From Vulcanimicrobiota bacterium (lineage in GTDB: Bacteria; Vulcanimicrobiota; Xenobia; Xenobiales; JADMJV01), in assembly GCA_019637395.1 (NCBI GenBank), contig JAHBVR010000017.1:124001-188000 (forward strand): 64,000 nt of DNA, written 5' to 3'. Positions 41,644 through 50,494 of this stretch are shown here, in pieces; the first letter of the stretch is position 1, and each line of letters begins with the position of its first letter. Under the pieces are notes generated by a model. The model was not told the DNA's origin. It searched no databases and saw only the letters and a program-made list of their open reading frames with translations. A program made the translations under genes and the position numbers.

Positions 41644-44600
41644 CCGATCCGCGGTTTCTGACCGCGGCCCAATTGAAGTGACACTGATTCTCATCTTCGT
41701 CTCCCAATGGACCCCAGCCGATCCGCGGTTTCTGACCGCGGCCCAATTGAAGTAGGATATGGACCTTTTCGATCAGCGGGTCGCCGTCGGGCCGATCCGC
41801 GGTTTCTGACCGCGGCCCAATTGAAGTGGAGAGCTGGCTTTGCTATGCGGCCAATATTTCGCACCCGATCCGCGGTTTCTGACCGCGGCCCAATTGAAGT
41901 CCGAGACACCGCCCAAAGAATCGTTGACCTCCTGCGCCGATCCGCGGTTTCTGACCGCGGCCCAATTGAAGTCTCCGCGGATAGGGGAGTGGTGATGGCC
42001 AACTTGTGGCCGATCCGCGGTTTCTGACCGCGGCCCAATTGAAGTTTCTTCGGTCAACGCCCTGCCGGTCGGGGTGACCAGCCGATCCGCGGTTTCTGAC
42101 CGCGGCCCAATTGAAGTCAAGACGCCATCAAGATCGCGGGAAAGATGTGCCCGACCGATCCGCGGTTTCTGACCGCGGCCCAATTGAAGTTCAAGACCTT
42201 CGGTTACCAGGCGATTTCTGACGAAGCCGATCCGCGGTTTCTGACCGCGGCCCAATTGAAGTCAGTCTCGACCTGGCGCCCGGCCGGCCACCAGGTGGGC
42301 GTCCGATCCGCGGTTTCTGACCGCGGCCCAATTGAAGTCGAAGGCGCCTGCCCAGGCCCGGCGGTTGCGCCGGTTGCCGATCCGCGGTTTCTGACCGCGG
42401 CCCAATTGAAGTCTGGCAGTTGTGTCCGGGGCGCTGACGGGGTTGTTACCCGATCCGCGGTTTCTGACCGCGGCCCAATTGAAGTCCGAGCCTTTGCGTC
42501 GAAGGAGTAGCCTCCGGCGGTCTCCGATCCGCGGTTTCTGACCGCGGCCCAATTGAAGTGACGTATCCAACAAGCCGTACGATGAGGTGCGCCAGCCGAT
42601 CCGCGGTTTCTGACCGCGGCCCAATTGAAGTAAGGTCATTCACGGGCAGAAGTATACGACCAGTGCCGCCGATCCGCGGTTTCTGACCGCGGCCCAATTG
42701 AAGTAACGCTCAATACCAGCAGCGCCCAGTGCCCAAAGAAGCCGATCCGCGGTTTCTGACCGCGGCCCAATTGAAGTACCTCAACCGTGACATGCTTGCC
42801 GGCGTTGAAGCTGCCGATCCGCGGTTTCTGACCGCGGCCCAATTGAAGTAAAAACTCTTCCTCGGTCCACGATTGCGCCTGGAAGTCCGATCCGCGGTTT
42901 CTGACCGCGGCCCAATTGAAGTAATAACTGCCCCACAGTTTCCACATATATGAGGGAACCGATCCGCGGTTTCTGACCGCGGCCCAATTGAAGTTTGCGC
43001 GCAAAACCAACCTGCCCCAGAAGACGATCACCGATCCGCGGTTTCTGACCGCGGCCCAATTGAAGTCACCATTCCCGCCCATTTCTCCTCACTCAGATGG
43101 ATACCGATCCGCGGTTTCTGACCGCGGCCCAATTGAAGTTTCCAGGGACTGCCGAAGCGGGGGAAGATACTCGGCCAGCCGATCCGCGGTTTCTGACCGC
43201 GGCCCAATTGAAGTTAGCTCATCTGAGCCCGGGCCTCGGTGCGCCCGTTACCGATCCGCGGTTTCTGACCGCGGCCCAATTGAAGTAAGGAGATCAAAAA
43301 GCTCTACGGCGCGGCCTGGGATGCCGATCCGCGGTTTCTGACCGCGGCCCAATTGAAGTAGAGCTATTTTATTGCTGACGTGGCTGGGAAGGCGACCGAT
43401 CCGCGGTTTCTGACCGCGGCCCAATTGAAGTATCGAAATGTTTGTTCCGGCTTTAATTCTCGCGGCACCGATCCGCGGTTTCTGACCGCGGCCCAATTGA
43501 AGTTTGCTTTGCTTCCAGGTTGGGGCTCTGTGCTTTCCCGCCGATCCGCGGTTTCTGACCGCGGCCCAATTGAAGTATCAAGGGTGCCGCTCTCTGTCTC
43601 GCTGAAGCCGACCGCCGATCCGCGGTTTCTGACCGCGGCCCAATTGAAGTCTCATGGAGGACAGGAGGTTTGCAATGCCGTCGAGCCCCGATCCGCGGTT
43701 TCTGACCGCGGCCCAATTGAAGTTAGCCCTTTGGCAGAACCTCCCTCCAGGCCTTGCCTGCCGATCCGCGGTTTCTGACCGCGGCCCAATTGAAGTGAAA
43801 AAGCACAGCGTATCAAGTATGGCCTCGACCAGCCGATCCGCGGTTTCTGACCGCGGCCCAATTGAAGTACCGTTTTTGTGTCGAAGGAGTAGCCTCCGGC
43901 GGTCTCCCGATCCGCGGTTTCTGACCGCGGCCCAATTGAAGTACGGAGTCTGATAACAGTCTTGGATTTGCTTGGTCCGACCGATCCGCGGTTTCTGACC
44001 GCGGCCCAATTGAAGTAAACGGACAGTTCCCCGACAGGCCGAGGGTCCAAGCCGATCCGCGGTTTCTGACCGCGGCCCAATTGAAGTCACAAATACACAA
44101 GCGTAACAGCCCCTGCATCACTAACCGATCCGCGGTTTCTGACCGCGGCCCAATTGAAGTTAGTATGGCTTTTTTCGTTTTTACCGATCAAAAACCCCGA
44201 TCCGCGGTTTCTGACCGCGGCCCAATTGAAGTCCTATAGAGGGGGGTTATGATCTTTTTCGATTCCGCTTCCGATCCGCGGTTTCTGACCGCGGCCCAAT
44301 TGAAGTGACTGGATGGGAGGGAGATACCGATCCACCTGCGAGGCCGATCCGCGGTTTCTGACCGCGGCCCAATTGAAGTTAATTCGAATTACAGCGAACA
44401 CCAAGATAAGCAATTCAGTCCAGCGCGGCGGAGGACCTTCCGATCCGCGGTTTCTGACCGCGGCCCAATTGAAGCATCACCATGAAGCAGAGTTGCACGT
44501 CGGCTTGGTCCCGCCGATCCGCGGTTTCTGACCGCGGCCCAATTGAAGCAACGTCGCTGACGGGAGCGGACTCCGGCATTGCCTCACCGATCCGCGGTTT

Positions 44601-44915
44601 CTGACCGCGGCCCAATTGAAGCGCCAATTGATCGTGCAGTTGGCTGCCCCCACCGAGGCCGATCCGCGGTTTCTGACCGCGGCCCAATTGAAGCCGCGTG
44701 ACGCCCACCGAGGCCACCTTCGGCAGCAAACTCCGATCCGCACTTTCTGAGTGCGGCCCAATTGAAGCCGGGAGACCCTGGCTATACGTCCATCACCCTG
44801 GTAGGCCGATCCGCACTTTCTGAGTGCGGCCCAATTGAAGCCGCTGTGTCAAATCCGCTATGGGTCCGGCCGTACGCCGCCGATCCGCACTTTCTGAGTG
44901 CGGCCTAATTGAAGC
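41644..44915 (+). CRISPR. Type I-G CRISPR array, 45 repeats and 44 spacers
   Basis: The repeat is 36 bp: CCGATCCGCGGTTTCTGA then CCGCGGCCCAATTGAAGT. It folds as a 7-bp stem CCGCGGT/ACCGCGG with loop TTCTG. Repeats 1-38 (41644 to 44379) end in T. Repeats 39-45 (from 44440) end in C. The last three (44733, 44806, 44880) carry stem CCGCACT/AGTGCGG with both arms changed together, and repeat 45 has one more C-to-T change. Spacers are 35-40 nt, except spacer 38 (44380-44439), which is 60 nt. Two spacers (42486-42523, 43869-43906) share 26 identical bases. The distal end is the older end. Confidence 0.98.
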
Positions 44916-45027
44916 GGCTTTTCTCCTCGGTCTACTGGTCAATCTGCACAGGGGAGATCAGGCTCACTTACCCTTTGGCTAGGCCATACCAATTTGGCGG
45001 GTGGGATCTCTCGATAAGAGGCGACGC

Positions 45028-46248
45028 CTAGCCAATCTCGACGCGAACGCGGGTCACGATCTCCGAGATGACGTGTTCAACCACGGCCGTCTCGGGATGG
45101 CGAACCATGACATAGCCTTCGCCGTCGTGGTGGTTGGCCCGGATCTGCCCGAGGTAGGGCAGATCGGTCTCCACCACCAGCGAGCCGAACTCGTGGAGCA
45201 CCTCATCCAGGCCGTGAACGTTCACCACCTCGCCGGTGCCGATGCCGCGGAAGAAAGCCGTCCCCACGGCGTATTTCCGCTCGCGCGGGGGCGTGAACTG
45301 GTTCAGCACCATCAAGCGAATCCAGCCATCATACATATCGTAGTCATTGGCCCAGTTCAGGGACGTGAAAATCCGGGAGCCCGGCGGGCGAGCGCCTACT
45401 TCGCCCACGGCCACCCGCCCGTCGGGGCGGCGAAACCATTCCATGTGGCTGATATTGCTCCCCATACCGAGCGCACGCAGGGCCTGCTCGCCAACCCGAC
45501 GGATATCATCATACTCAGGGACGTCGATTTCCCTGGGCGTGAGGATGCGCCACTGCATCCAGGGGTTGCGCAAGACCTCCAGGGGGCTGGGCAGATAGCG
45601 CGTGATGGAATGCCAGACAGCCTTGCCGTCCACCGAGATGGTGTCGAGCGTGTACTCGTCGCCCTGCACGAATTCTTCGAGCTGAAGCGGGTTGTATTCA
45701 CCCGGGGGATTGCTCTCGAGCACTTCCTCAAAATTGTCCTCGTCATCGCACTGATGGATCTCGCGGGCTCCAACCCCGGCCACCGGTTTGATTACCAGCG
45801 GGTAGCCGACCCGGGCGGCAAAGTCGCGGGCGTCGTCCATAGTCTCGACCGTGCGATGCTGGGCGCACGGCACCCCGGCCTCGGCCAGGCGGGTCTTCAT
45901 CACGCCCTTGTCGCGGAAATTCAGCAGAGTGCCCGGGGACATTCCGGGGATGTCAAGGTAATCACGCGCCTGTGCCACCGACATCTGAATCAGCTCGTAT
46001 TCGGTAAGCATCCGATGAATGGGCCCAAGATGGTGCGACAGTCCCCGGGCCGCCCACACCAACTCCTCCGGGTCGAGGAGGTCGCTCACGCGCCAGTAGC
46101 CGGACAGCGAGCCACGGACCCCCGGCGGCAGTTGATCGTCTTCGAGCGTGCTGATCAGTCCAACCCGGACCCCCTCGATTCGGGAGAGCCGGTCCAAAAA
46201 TAGGTAGACGTCCTTACGGAGAAACGGGGAGACATAGACAACGAGCAT
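45028..46248 (-). CDS. ATP-grasp ligase
   Basis: 406 residues with an ATP-grasp fold: lid/ATP-binding YPLVIKPVAGVGAREI, the hinge LQLEEFVQGDEYTLDTIS, and metal-binding FRRPDGRVAVGEVGARPPGSR. The N-terminal 110 residues form a pre-ATP-grasp domain starting MLVVYVSPFLRKDVYLF. The ATG is placed there because AAAGGG lies 6 nt upstream; a frame to 46323 exists but is less likely. Members ligate a carboxylate to an amine or thiol with ATP. The substrate cannot be read from sequence. It is a stand-alone gene between the array end and a lipoprotein gene. Confidence 0.85.
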   Translation of the reverse strand: MLVVYVSPFLRKDVYLFLDRLSRIEGVRVGLISTLEDDQLPPGVRGSLSGYWRVSDLLDPEELVWAARGLSHHLGPIHRMLTEYELIQMSVAQARDYLDIPGMSPGTLLNFRDKGVMKTRLAEAGVPCAQHRTVETMDDARDFAARVGYPLVIKPVAGVGAREIHQCDDEDNFEEVLESNPPGEYNPLQLEEFVQGDEYTLDTISVDGKAVWHSITRYLPSPLEVLRNPWMQWRILTPREIDVPEYDDIRRVGEQALRALGMGSNISHMEWFRRPDGRVAVGEVGARPPGSRIFTSLNWANDYDMYDGWIRLMVLNQFTPPRERKYAVGTAFFRGIGTGEVVNVHGLDEVLHEFGSLVVETDLPYLGQIRANHHDGEGYVMVRHPETAVVEHVISEIVTRVRVEIG

Positions 46249-46332
46249 GCTTGGCCCTTTCTCCTTCAGGCGCGGTGTCCTCGGCGCCGCTTCAAAAAGC
46301 TGAGCCGGTTGCATCGGGACCAACCCGTCACC

Positions 46333-47598
46333 CTAGAGCCCGGTTACACCCACACTACTGATCGCGCCGCCCATAGTGAACCAGATGTTCCCATCGGGTC
46401 CCGCTGCCACCCGGGTGATCCAGGCGGGCGGCTCTTCGCCGGCGGGGTAGACGGCGAAATCCGAGAAGACACCCTGAGGAGTCATTCGAACCATTCGTCC
46501 CTCAAAGTCCGCGATCCACAGATTGCCATCCGCCCCAACGGTGATATCGGAAGGATAGATAAAGCGGCCGCTGGTCCAGCTGAATTCGGTGATATTGCCG
46601 GTCGGAGTGACGCGGGCGATGCGCTGCAGTTCCGTCACCCACATGTTACCATCCGGTCCCAGACAGATATACCCTGGGCCCGAATTTGCGATGGGAAAAG
46701 GTAAGGTGACCTGGTTGCTGCCGTCGGGAGCGACGTGGCTGACTGAGTTGGAGGAGGGGAATCCATGAGTCACCCAGAGATTTCCGTCGGGTCCGGCGGC
46801 GATTCCGGTCGGGTCAGGATTTGTCGGCATTTCGCGGAGCGTTCCTGAAGTAGTGATACGTCCGAGCTTGGCCGCGCCAGACTCAGTGAACCACAGAGCG
46901 CCGTCGGGACCGACGCAGATGTCAATGGGTTGAGAATCGGAGGTCGGAATCGAGAACTCGGTCACCACTCCGGAGGGCGTTACCCGCCCCACCTTATTCT
47001 CTTGCCTCTCGCAGAACCACAGATTGCCGTCTGGCCCCAGGCACATCCTGGTAGGGGTGCCGCTCAGGCCCTCCTGAAATCGCGTGAAAGTGCCGGTGGC
47101 AATTTCGATTCGGACTAAGGTCGCCGGATACTCAGAATACCAGACTGTGCCGTTGGCACCGCCCTGGATAGCTGGTGGCTGTCCTTGGACCCGTACCTGA
47201 GAATCAAAACGTTGATAGGTCCCCAGCGGAGGCTTTACCAGCACCGTGGCGGCGATGCTTTGACCGGCAGCAGTGGCGGTGATGGAGGCCACTTTCGGTG
47301 GAATCAAGGTGCTGACCAGGCCGGCCGTGACCACCCCCGAGGCGTTGACTGAAGCCACAGCGGCATCAGAACTATCCCAGCCAACAGAAGCTGGAGTCTC
47401 TGTTCCCAGTTGAACGCTGAGCTGCCGGCTTTCTCCCGATCGGAGAACGAACGTGTCTGGAGAAATCGAAAGCAAGGAAGTTGTGGGAGCGGGGGCCGGC
47501 CCTCCGCTCAGCAGAGGCTGAATAGTGCTGGTCCCCTGGCCACCACCACAGCCCGCGCTTATCAGAGCCACAAGGAATCCCACTAGAATCTTTCGCAT
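46333..47598 (-). CDS. Lipoprotein with Ig-like (BIG2) domain and vgb-like beta-propeller
   Basis: 421 residues. Lipobox signal MRKILVGFLVALISAGC; a Pro/Ser linker; a BIG2-type domain (about 45-120: SISPDTFVLRSGESRQLSV, VASVNASGVVTAG); then a six- or seven-bladed propeller with repeated GPDGNLWF/VTE motifs (GPDGNLWFCE, GPDGALWFTES, GPDGNLWVTH, GADGNLWIAD, GPDGNIWFT), as in virginiamycin B lyase-like proteins. The catalytic His and Glu of true Vgb are not evident, so a binding role is more likely. Surface-exposed. Start at ATG 47598 for the signal peptide. Confidence 0.85.
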   Translation of the reverse strand: MRKILVGFLVALISAGCGGGQGTSTIQPLLSGGPAPAPTTSLLSISPDTFVLRSGESRQLSVQLGTETPASVGWDSSDAAVASVNASGVVTAGLVSTLIPPKVASITATAAGQSIAATVLVKPPLGTYQRFDSQVRVQGQPPAIQGGANGTVWYSEYPATLVRIEIATGTFTRFQEGLSGTPTRMCLGPDGNLWFCERQENKVGRVTPSGVVTEFSIPTSDSQPIDICVGPDGALWFTESGAAKLGRITTSGTLREMPTNPDPTGIAAGPDGNLWVTHGFPSSNSVSHVAPDGSNQVTLPFPIANSGPGYICLGPDGNMWVTELQRIARVTPTGNITEFSWTSGRFIYPSDITVGADGNLWIADFEGRMVRMTPQGVFSDFAVYPAGEEPPAWITRVAAGPDGNIWFTMGGAISSVGVTGL

Positions 47599-47653
47599 CG
47601 GCTTATTCTGATCCAATTCTTTCGTGCGGTCTTGAATTCGTTGCTGCCGTCCG

Positions 47654-47667
47654 GGCCCAATTAAAGT
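47654..47667 (+). repeat. Isolated 3' half of a CRISPR-like repeat
   Basis: GGCCCAATTAAAGT matches the last 14 bases of the array repeat with one difference; the 5' part of the repeat is not recognisable. It is 2.7 kb beyond the array and immediately beside the 120-bp inverted-repeat segment. It could be an array relic or chance. Confidence 0.35.
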
Positions 47668-47668
47668 T

Positions 47669-47788
47669 GCTTGACCCCGGATAGGGCGACCCGCGCGGGT
47701 CATGAGGAGATTCCTACCGAGGCTAAAATTTGTCTTTCAGGTGCATAGTCAGGCCGTTTGCCCAGCCGTCGAAATAGTGGGGTCAAGC
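47669..47788. mobile_element. 120-bp segment with 10-bp terminal inverted repeats (MITE-like)
   Basis: Ends GCTTGACCCC (47669-47678) and GGGGTCAAGC (47779-47788) are exact inverted repeats. Inside is the perfect palindrome GACCCGCGCGGGTC. There is no coding capacity of its own, although the right end enters the 3' end of the gene at 47783-48139. No clear target duplication. It could be a miniature element remnant or a two-sided terminator. Confidence 0.35.
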
Positions 47789-48139
47789 GTCAGAGTTCTT
47801 GTTCAGCCTGTCACCGACCGCCGCCCCCACTCCGAGGCCGAGCACCGCTCCACTGGCTCCACCGATCTGGGTCACCATAGCTGTTCCGCCGGCCATTCCC
47901 GCGCCACCAGCAGCCAGGGAGCCGCCACCCAGCCAGGCCAGGCCAGCGGATGAGGCAGCCGCTCCGTGGAGAGTCCCTCCGGCTACTCCAAAGCCGGCGG
48001 CTGACAGCAGTGCCCCTACTATGGGAGCGGCTGCCGCCGCGCAACTGGCGCCGACGTCCATGGTGATCAAGCCCAGGGTGCAGATAGCCAGCCCTTTGAT
48101 CAGGGATGGTTGGATTGCGTACCAATTGGCGAATTTCAT
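47783..48139 (-). CDS. Gly/Ala-rich hydrophobic small protein, partner of the EcsC-like gene
   Basis: 118 residues. The N-terminal third has a hydrophobic helix (GLAICTLGLITMDVGASC). The rest is a chain of small-residue segments, GALLSAAGFGVAGGTLHG, AWLGGGSLAAGGAGMAGGT and GAVLGLGVGAAVGDRLN, typical of glycine-zipper membrane insertion. ATG 48139 overlaps the EcsC-like stop by 4 bp, so the two are translationally coupled and probably act together at a membrane. Part of the palindrome-controlled unit through its neighbour. Confidence 0.65.
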   Translation of the reverse strand: MKFANWYAIQPSLIKGLAICTLGLITMDVGASCAAAAAPIVGALLSAAGFGVAGGTLHGAAASSAGLAWLGGGSLAAGGAGMAGGTAMVTQIGGASGAVLGLGVGAAVGDRLNKNSDA

Positions 48140-48849
48140 TTCACGGCCACTCCTTGCTCTACTTCAGCTTCCAGATTGGTTAGTTCGATAAGCACATCTT
48201 CCAGAACCTGCCGCCCCAGATTATTCATCAACCGCTTGTTTACATACATGTTTACCCCTGAGCCTACCAGAGGCATAGCAGCCAGCAGGCCTTTCTGGGT
48301 GAAAACCATTCCTAGTTTTCGAAAGAAAGCTTTAATCGCGGCCAGCAGGGAGCCAGTAATATATTTGCGGGTCAGGCGACGGCCCACTCTGGAGGCGCCT
48401 TGTCCGGCCGCTTTTCCAGCCAGCGCGCTACCGCCTCCCAGGACCTCCATGATTCTTAACTTCACAGAATCATCCCGCAGGTCGTGGCCGTAGATGATAT
48501 AAATTCGTTGAGCCATTTGAATGGAGAGCTTGGCGGCAAAGAGAATATCTACTGTCGTCCCCCCTGCGAATCCCGCCGGGCCTAAAAAATCGCCCAGCCC
48601 GGTGACGAAGCCGGAGCGACCGCTCCAGCGTGAGGCATATTTGATGGCCATCAGCGCCAGTGCTTGGGCCTGAGCATCTGGGTGCTTTCTGCGTTTCTGC
48701 TCGACCCAAGTTTCCACTTGCTCGATGTCTTCGGATAGCTGGCGCATTACATAGGTCGCGGCCTTTTCTAAGGCTCCGGCTTGGAGGCATTGGTGTCCGG
48801 AATCCGGTTCTTCCGTCTCGGTGCCGCAGTCTGGACAGATATAGGCCAT
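48136..48849 (-). CDS. EcsC-family protein with N-terminal zinc ribbon
   Basis: 237 residues. The N-terminus MAYICPDCGTETEEPDSGHQC has a Cys-x2-Cys...His-x-Cys ribbon. The body matches EcsC proteins: ALALMAIKYASRWSGRSGFVTGLG, GGTTVDILFAAKLSIQMAQRIYIIYGHDL, and a C-terminal MPLVGSGVNMYVNKRLMNNLG. EcsC proteins are membrane-associated and of unknown biochemical role. A regulon palindrome lies 76 bp upstream. ATG 48849 is chosen at the zinc ribbon. It is coupled to the Gly-rich protein downstream. Confidence 0.78.
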   Translation of the reverse strand: MAYICPDCGTETEEPDSGHQCLQAGALEKAATYVMRQLSEDIEQVETWVEQKRRKHPDAQAQALALMAIKYASRWSGRSGFVTGLGDFLGPAGFAGGTTVDILFAAKLSIQMAQRIYIIYGHDLRDDSVKLRIMEVLGGGSALAGKAAGQGASRVGRRLTRKYITGSLLAAIKAFFRKLGMVFTQKGLLAAMPLVGSGVNMYVNKRLMNNLGRQVLEDVLIELTNLEAEVEQGVAVK

Positions 48850-48924
48850 GCAATCCTCCCAAGAACCAGCCACTTTCGCGAGTCAAAACTCAAGCCCCTT
48901 CCCGGCTCCAGGATACCCGGTGGT

Positions 48925-48941
48925 GCGACAATTTCTGTCGC
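48925..48941. promoter_or_regulatory. Regulon operator, site 6 (EcsC-like gene)
   Basis: GCGACAATTTCTGTCGC, a perfect match to GCGACA-N5-TGTCGC, 76 bp upstream of the EcsC-like ATG. The remaining 258 bp up to the divergent TPR gene (49200) show no gene or other clear signal. Confidence 0.7.
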
Positions 48942-49199
48942 GCTGGCTGGCCCGATTTGGAAGTTCGATTTTTCCGCCATCAATTTTGTGGCAGGGGAGG
49001 TGGTAGTCTCCGGTGCGAGTTTGATGTTGGGTCCGGCGGCGGAGTTTGAGTGGCCGACCTCCTTTGCGCGGATGCGGCTGATTTCCGGCGCCATTGGCGA
49101 GCGAATCAAGCCTTACGGGAGATTTCGAGTCGTTAGGGAGGCTAGCCTCGGGCGTTGCCGTTTGGTGGGAATTTAGATTTCTTCAGAGAAGCCTGGCCG

Positions 49200-49910
49200 A
49201 TGTGGAAGATTTTGATTATCTGGCTGTTACTTGGAATTGCCAGCTTCGCTCGGGATGCGGATGCTGCTGATGTTTATTTCGCAAAGAAAGATTTTCCGAG
49301 CGCGCTGCGAGAATATCGTTTGTTGCTCAGAAATGGCTCGACGGTTCCGCTCTGGCTTTACAATGCCGGCTTTTCGGCTAACCGAACGGGTGATTACAAG
49401 GAAGCTCGGGATTACTTTCTCCGCTATCGCAAGGCGATGCCTGAGGACGCTCCGGTTTTGGGGGAGCTCATTCGCGCCTACCAGGGAACGGGGGATGAAG
49501 CCGCCGCGGAGGTCTGTATCAAGGAATACCGAGAGCTTTGGAAGCGCGGTCAACTGACGTTTTTACCGGAGAAGGATACTTTCACTCGTTTCGTCACGAA
49601 CGTTGGGGAATATACGGTCTATGCTTTTGAATTCTTTGCCCCGGATACCGCCAGGCGCGACCATATTTGGGATTTTGTTGTCCGCAAACCGAACGCGGAG
49701 GAGCATTACGCGATGTTTTACGTGATGCAAGACGGGCAGGCGTGGTTCCTGGACGTCCGCTCCGCCGGTGGCCGCCGCACACTGACCACCTTCGACTACC
49801 GTCCCGGGTTTTCAGAAAGCCTGGACCTCGTCCAGTTGACCCTCAAGGGGGGCCGTCCACCCATGGCCAAGCTCAAGGACGGTAAGGTCGTCCCTCGCGA
49901 GCAGCATTAG
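49200..49910 (+). CDS. Exported TPR protein
   Basis: 236 residues with a signal peptide (MWKILIIWLLLGIASFARDADA). Residues about 22-115 form two to three TPR units (ADVYFAKKDFPSALREYRLLL, ANRTGDYKEARDYFLRYRKAM, GTGDEAAAEVCIKEYRELW). The C-terminal half is a beta-rich domain with YTVYAFEFFAPD, AMFYVMQDGQAWFLDVRS and LTTFDYRPGFSE, which I do not recognise. ATG 49200 starts the signal peptide; an upstream in-frame start at 49155 is less likely. Probably a periplasmic scaffold. Confidence 0.7.
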   Translation: MWKILIIWLLLGIASFARDADAADVYFAKKDFPSALREYRLLLRNGSTVPLWLYNAGFSANRTGDYKEARDYFLRYRKAMPEDAPVLGELIRAYQGTGDEAAAEVCIKEYRELWKRGQLTFLPEKDTFTRFVTNVGEYTVYAFEFFAPDTARRDHIWDFVVRKPNAEEHYAMFYVMQDGQAWFLDVRSAGGRRTLTTFDYRPGFSESLDLVQLTLKGGRPPMAKLKDGKVVPREQH

Positions 49911-49936
49911 TTGGCAGCAGAACTCAACGTGTTGTT

Positions 49937-50393
49937 TTACAGCTTGGGGAAGGCTTTGCGCAGTTCCCCTTCGCTCCACGGCTCTCCCTGGCCGTGGCGT
50001 TTGCGCACGGCGGCCACCTGGTCGGTGCTCACGGGGCGGCCGAGTTGCCCCAGGAGCTACGGACGTAGGTGAGGATTTCGGCGATCTGGTCGTCTTTGAG
50101 GGTGTCGCGGTGGGAGGGCATGGAGCCGGAGTAGTTCATTCCGGCTACTTTGAAGGCGCCTTGAACGCCGCGCAGGACGACGGCGATGGGCACTTCGGGA
50201 GCCCCGTTGACCCATTCGGAGCCGGCCAGCGGAGGGAAGGTGCCGGGAACACCCATCCCGGAGGCCTGGTGGCAAGCGGCGCAAGTGCTTTCAAAGGCCG
50301 CCTGGCCGGGTTTGAGGCCAGCGGGGCTTGCGGAGGGGGTGGAGGAGCGGCTGAGCAGCCGGCCAGGAAAAGATAAGCAATTACCTTTCGCAT
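49937..50393 (-). pseudogene. Cytochrome c lipoprotein gene with two frameshifts
   Basis: ATG 50393 opens a lipobox signal (MRKVIAYLFLAGC) and a Pro-rich linker. The frame is lost in the C-run near 50340; adding one C restores AGLKPGQAAFESTCAACHQ with the haem motif CAACH. The body (FPPLAGSEWVNG, MNYSGSMPSHRDTLKDDQIAEILTYVRSSWGN) includes the Met ligand. Near 50028 another one-base shift in GCCCCG ends it early, whereas the next frame continues VSTDQVAAVRKRHG to 49937, as in normal cytochromes. Two indels in C-runs suggest sequencing error or recent decay. Confidence 0.7.
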
Positions 50394-50494
50394 GCCAGAA
50401 GTTTAGGACCCCGACGAGCGAGTTGGCCATCGACAGTTCCGCTTAGGGGAAATCCCGGAGTTACAAACGGTCACTACCGGGGCATACTCACAGC

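Noticed and set aside
44623-44732. Shared CCCACCGAGG in two neighbouring spacers
   Set aside because: Only ten bases in GC-rich DNA; not enough to suggest a common target.
41707-44761. Many open frames across the CRISPR array with repeated DRGPIEV- or GRGQKPRIG-type peptides
   Set aside because: They are translations of the 36-bp repeat in different frames, with no ribosome sites or independent coding signal.
45001-46203. 400-codon plus-strand frame
   Set aside because: It is opposite the ATP-grasp gene, whose minus-strand product has clear family motifs.
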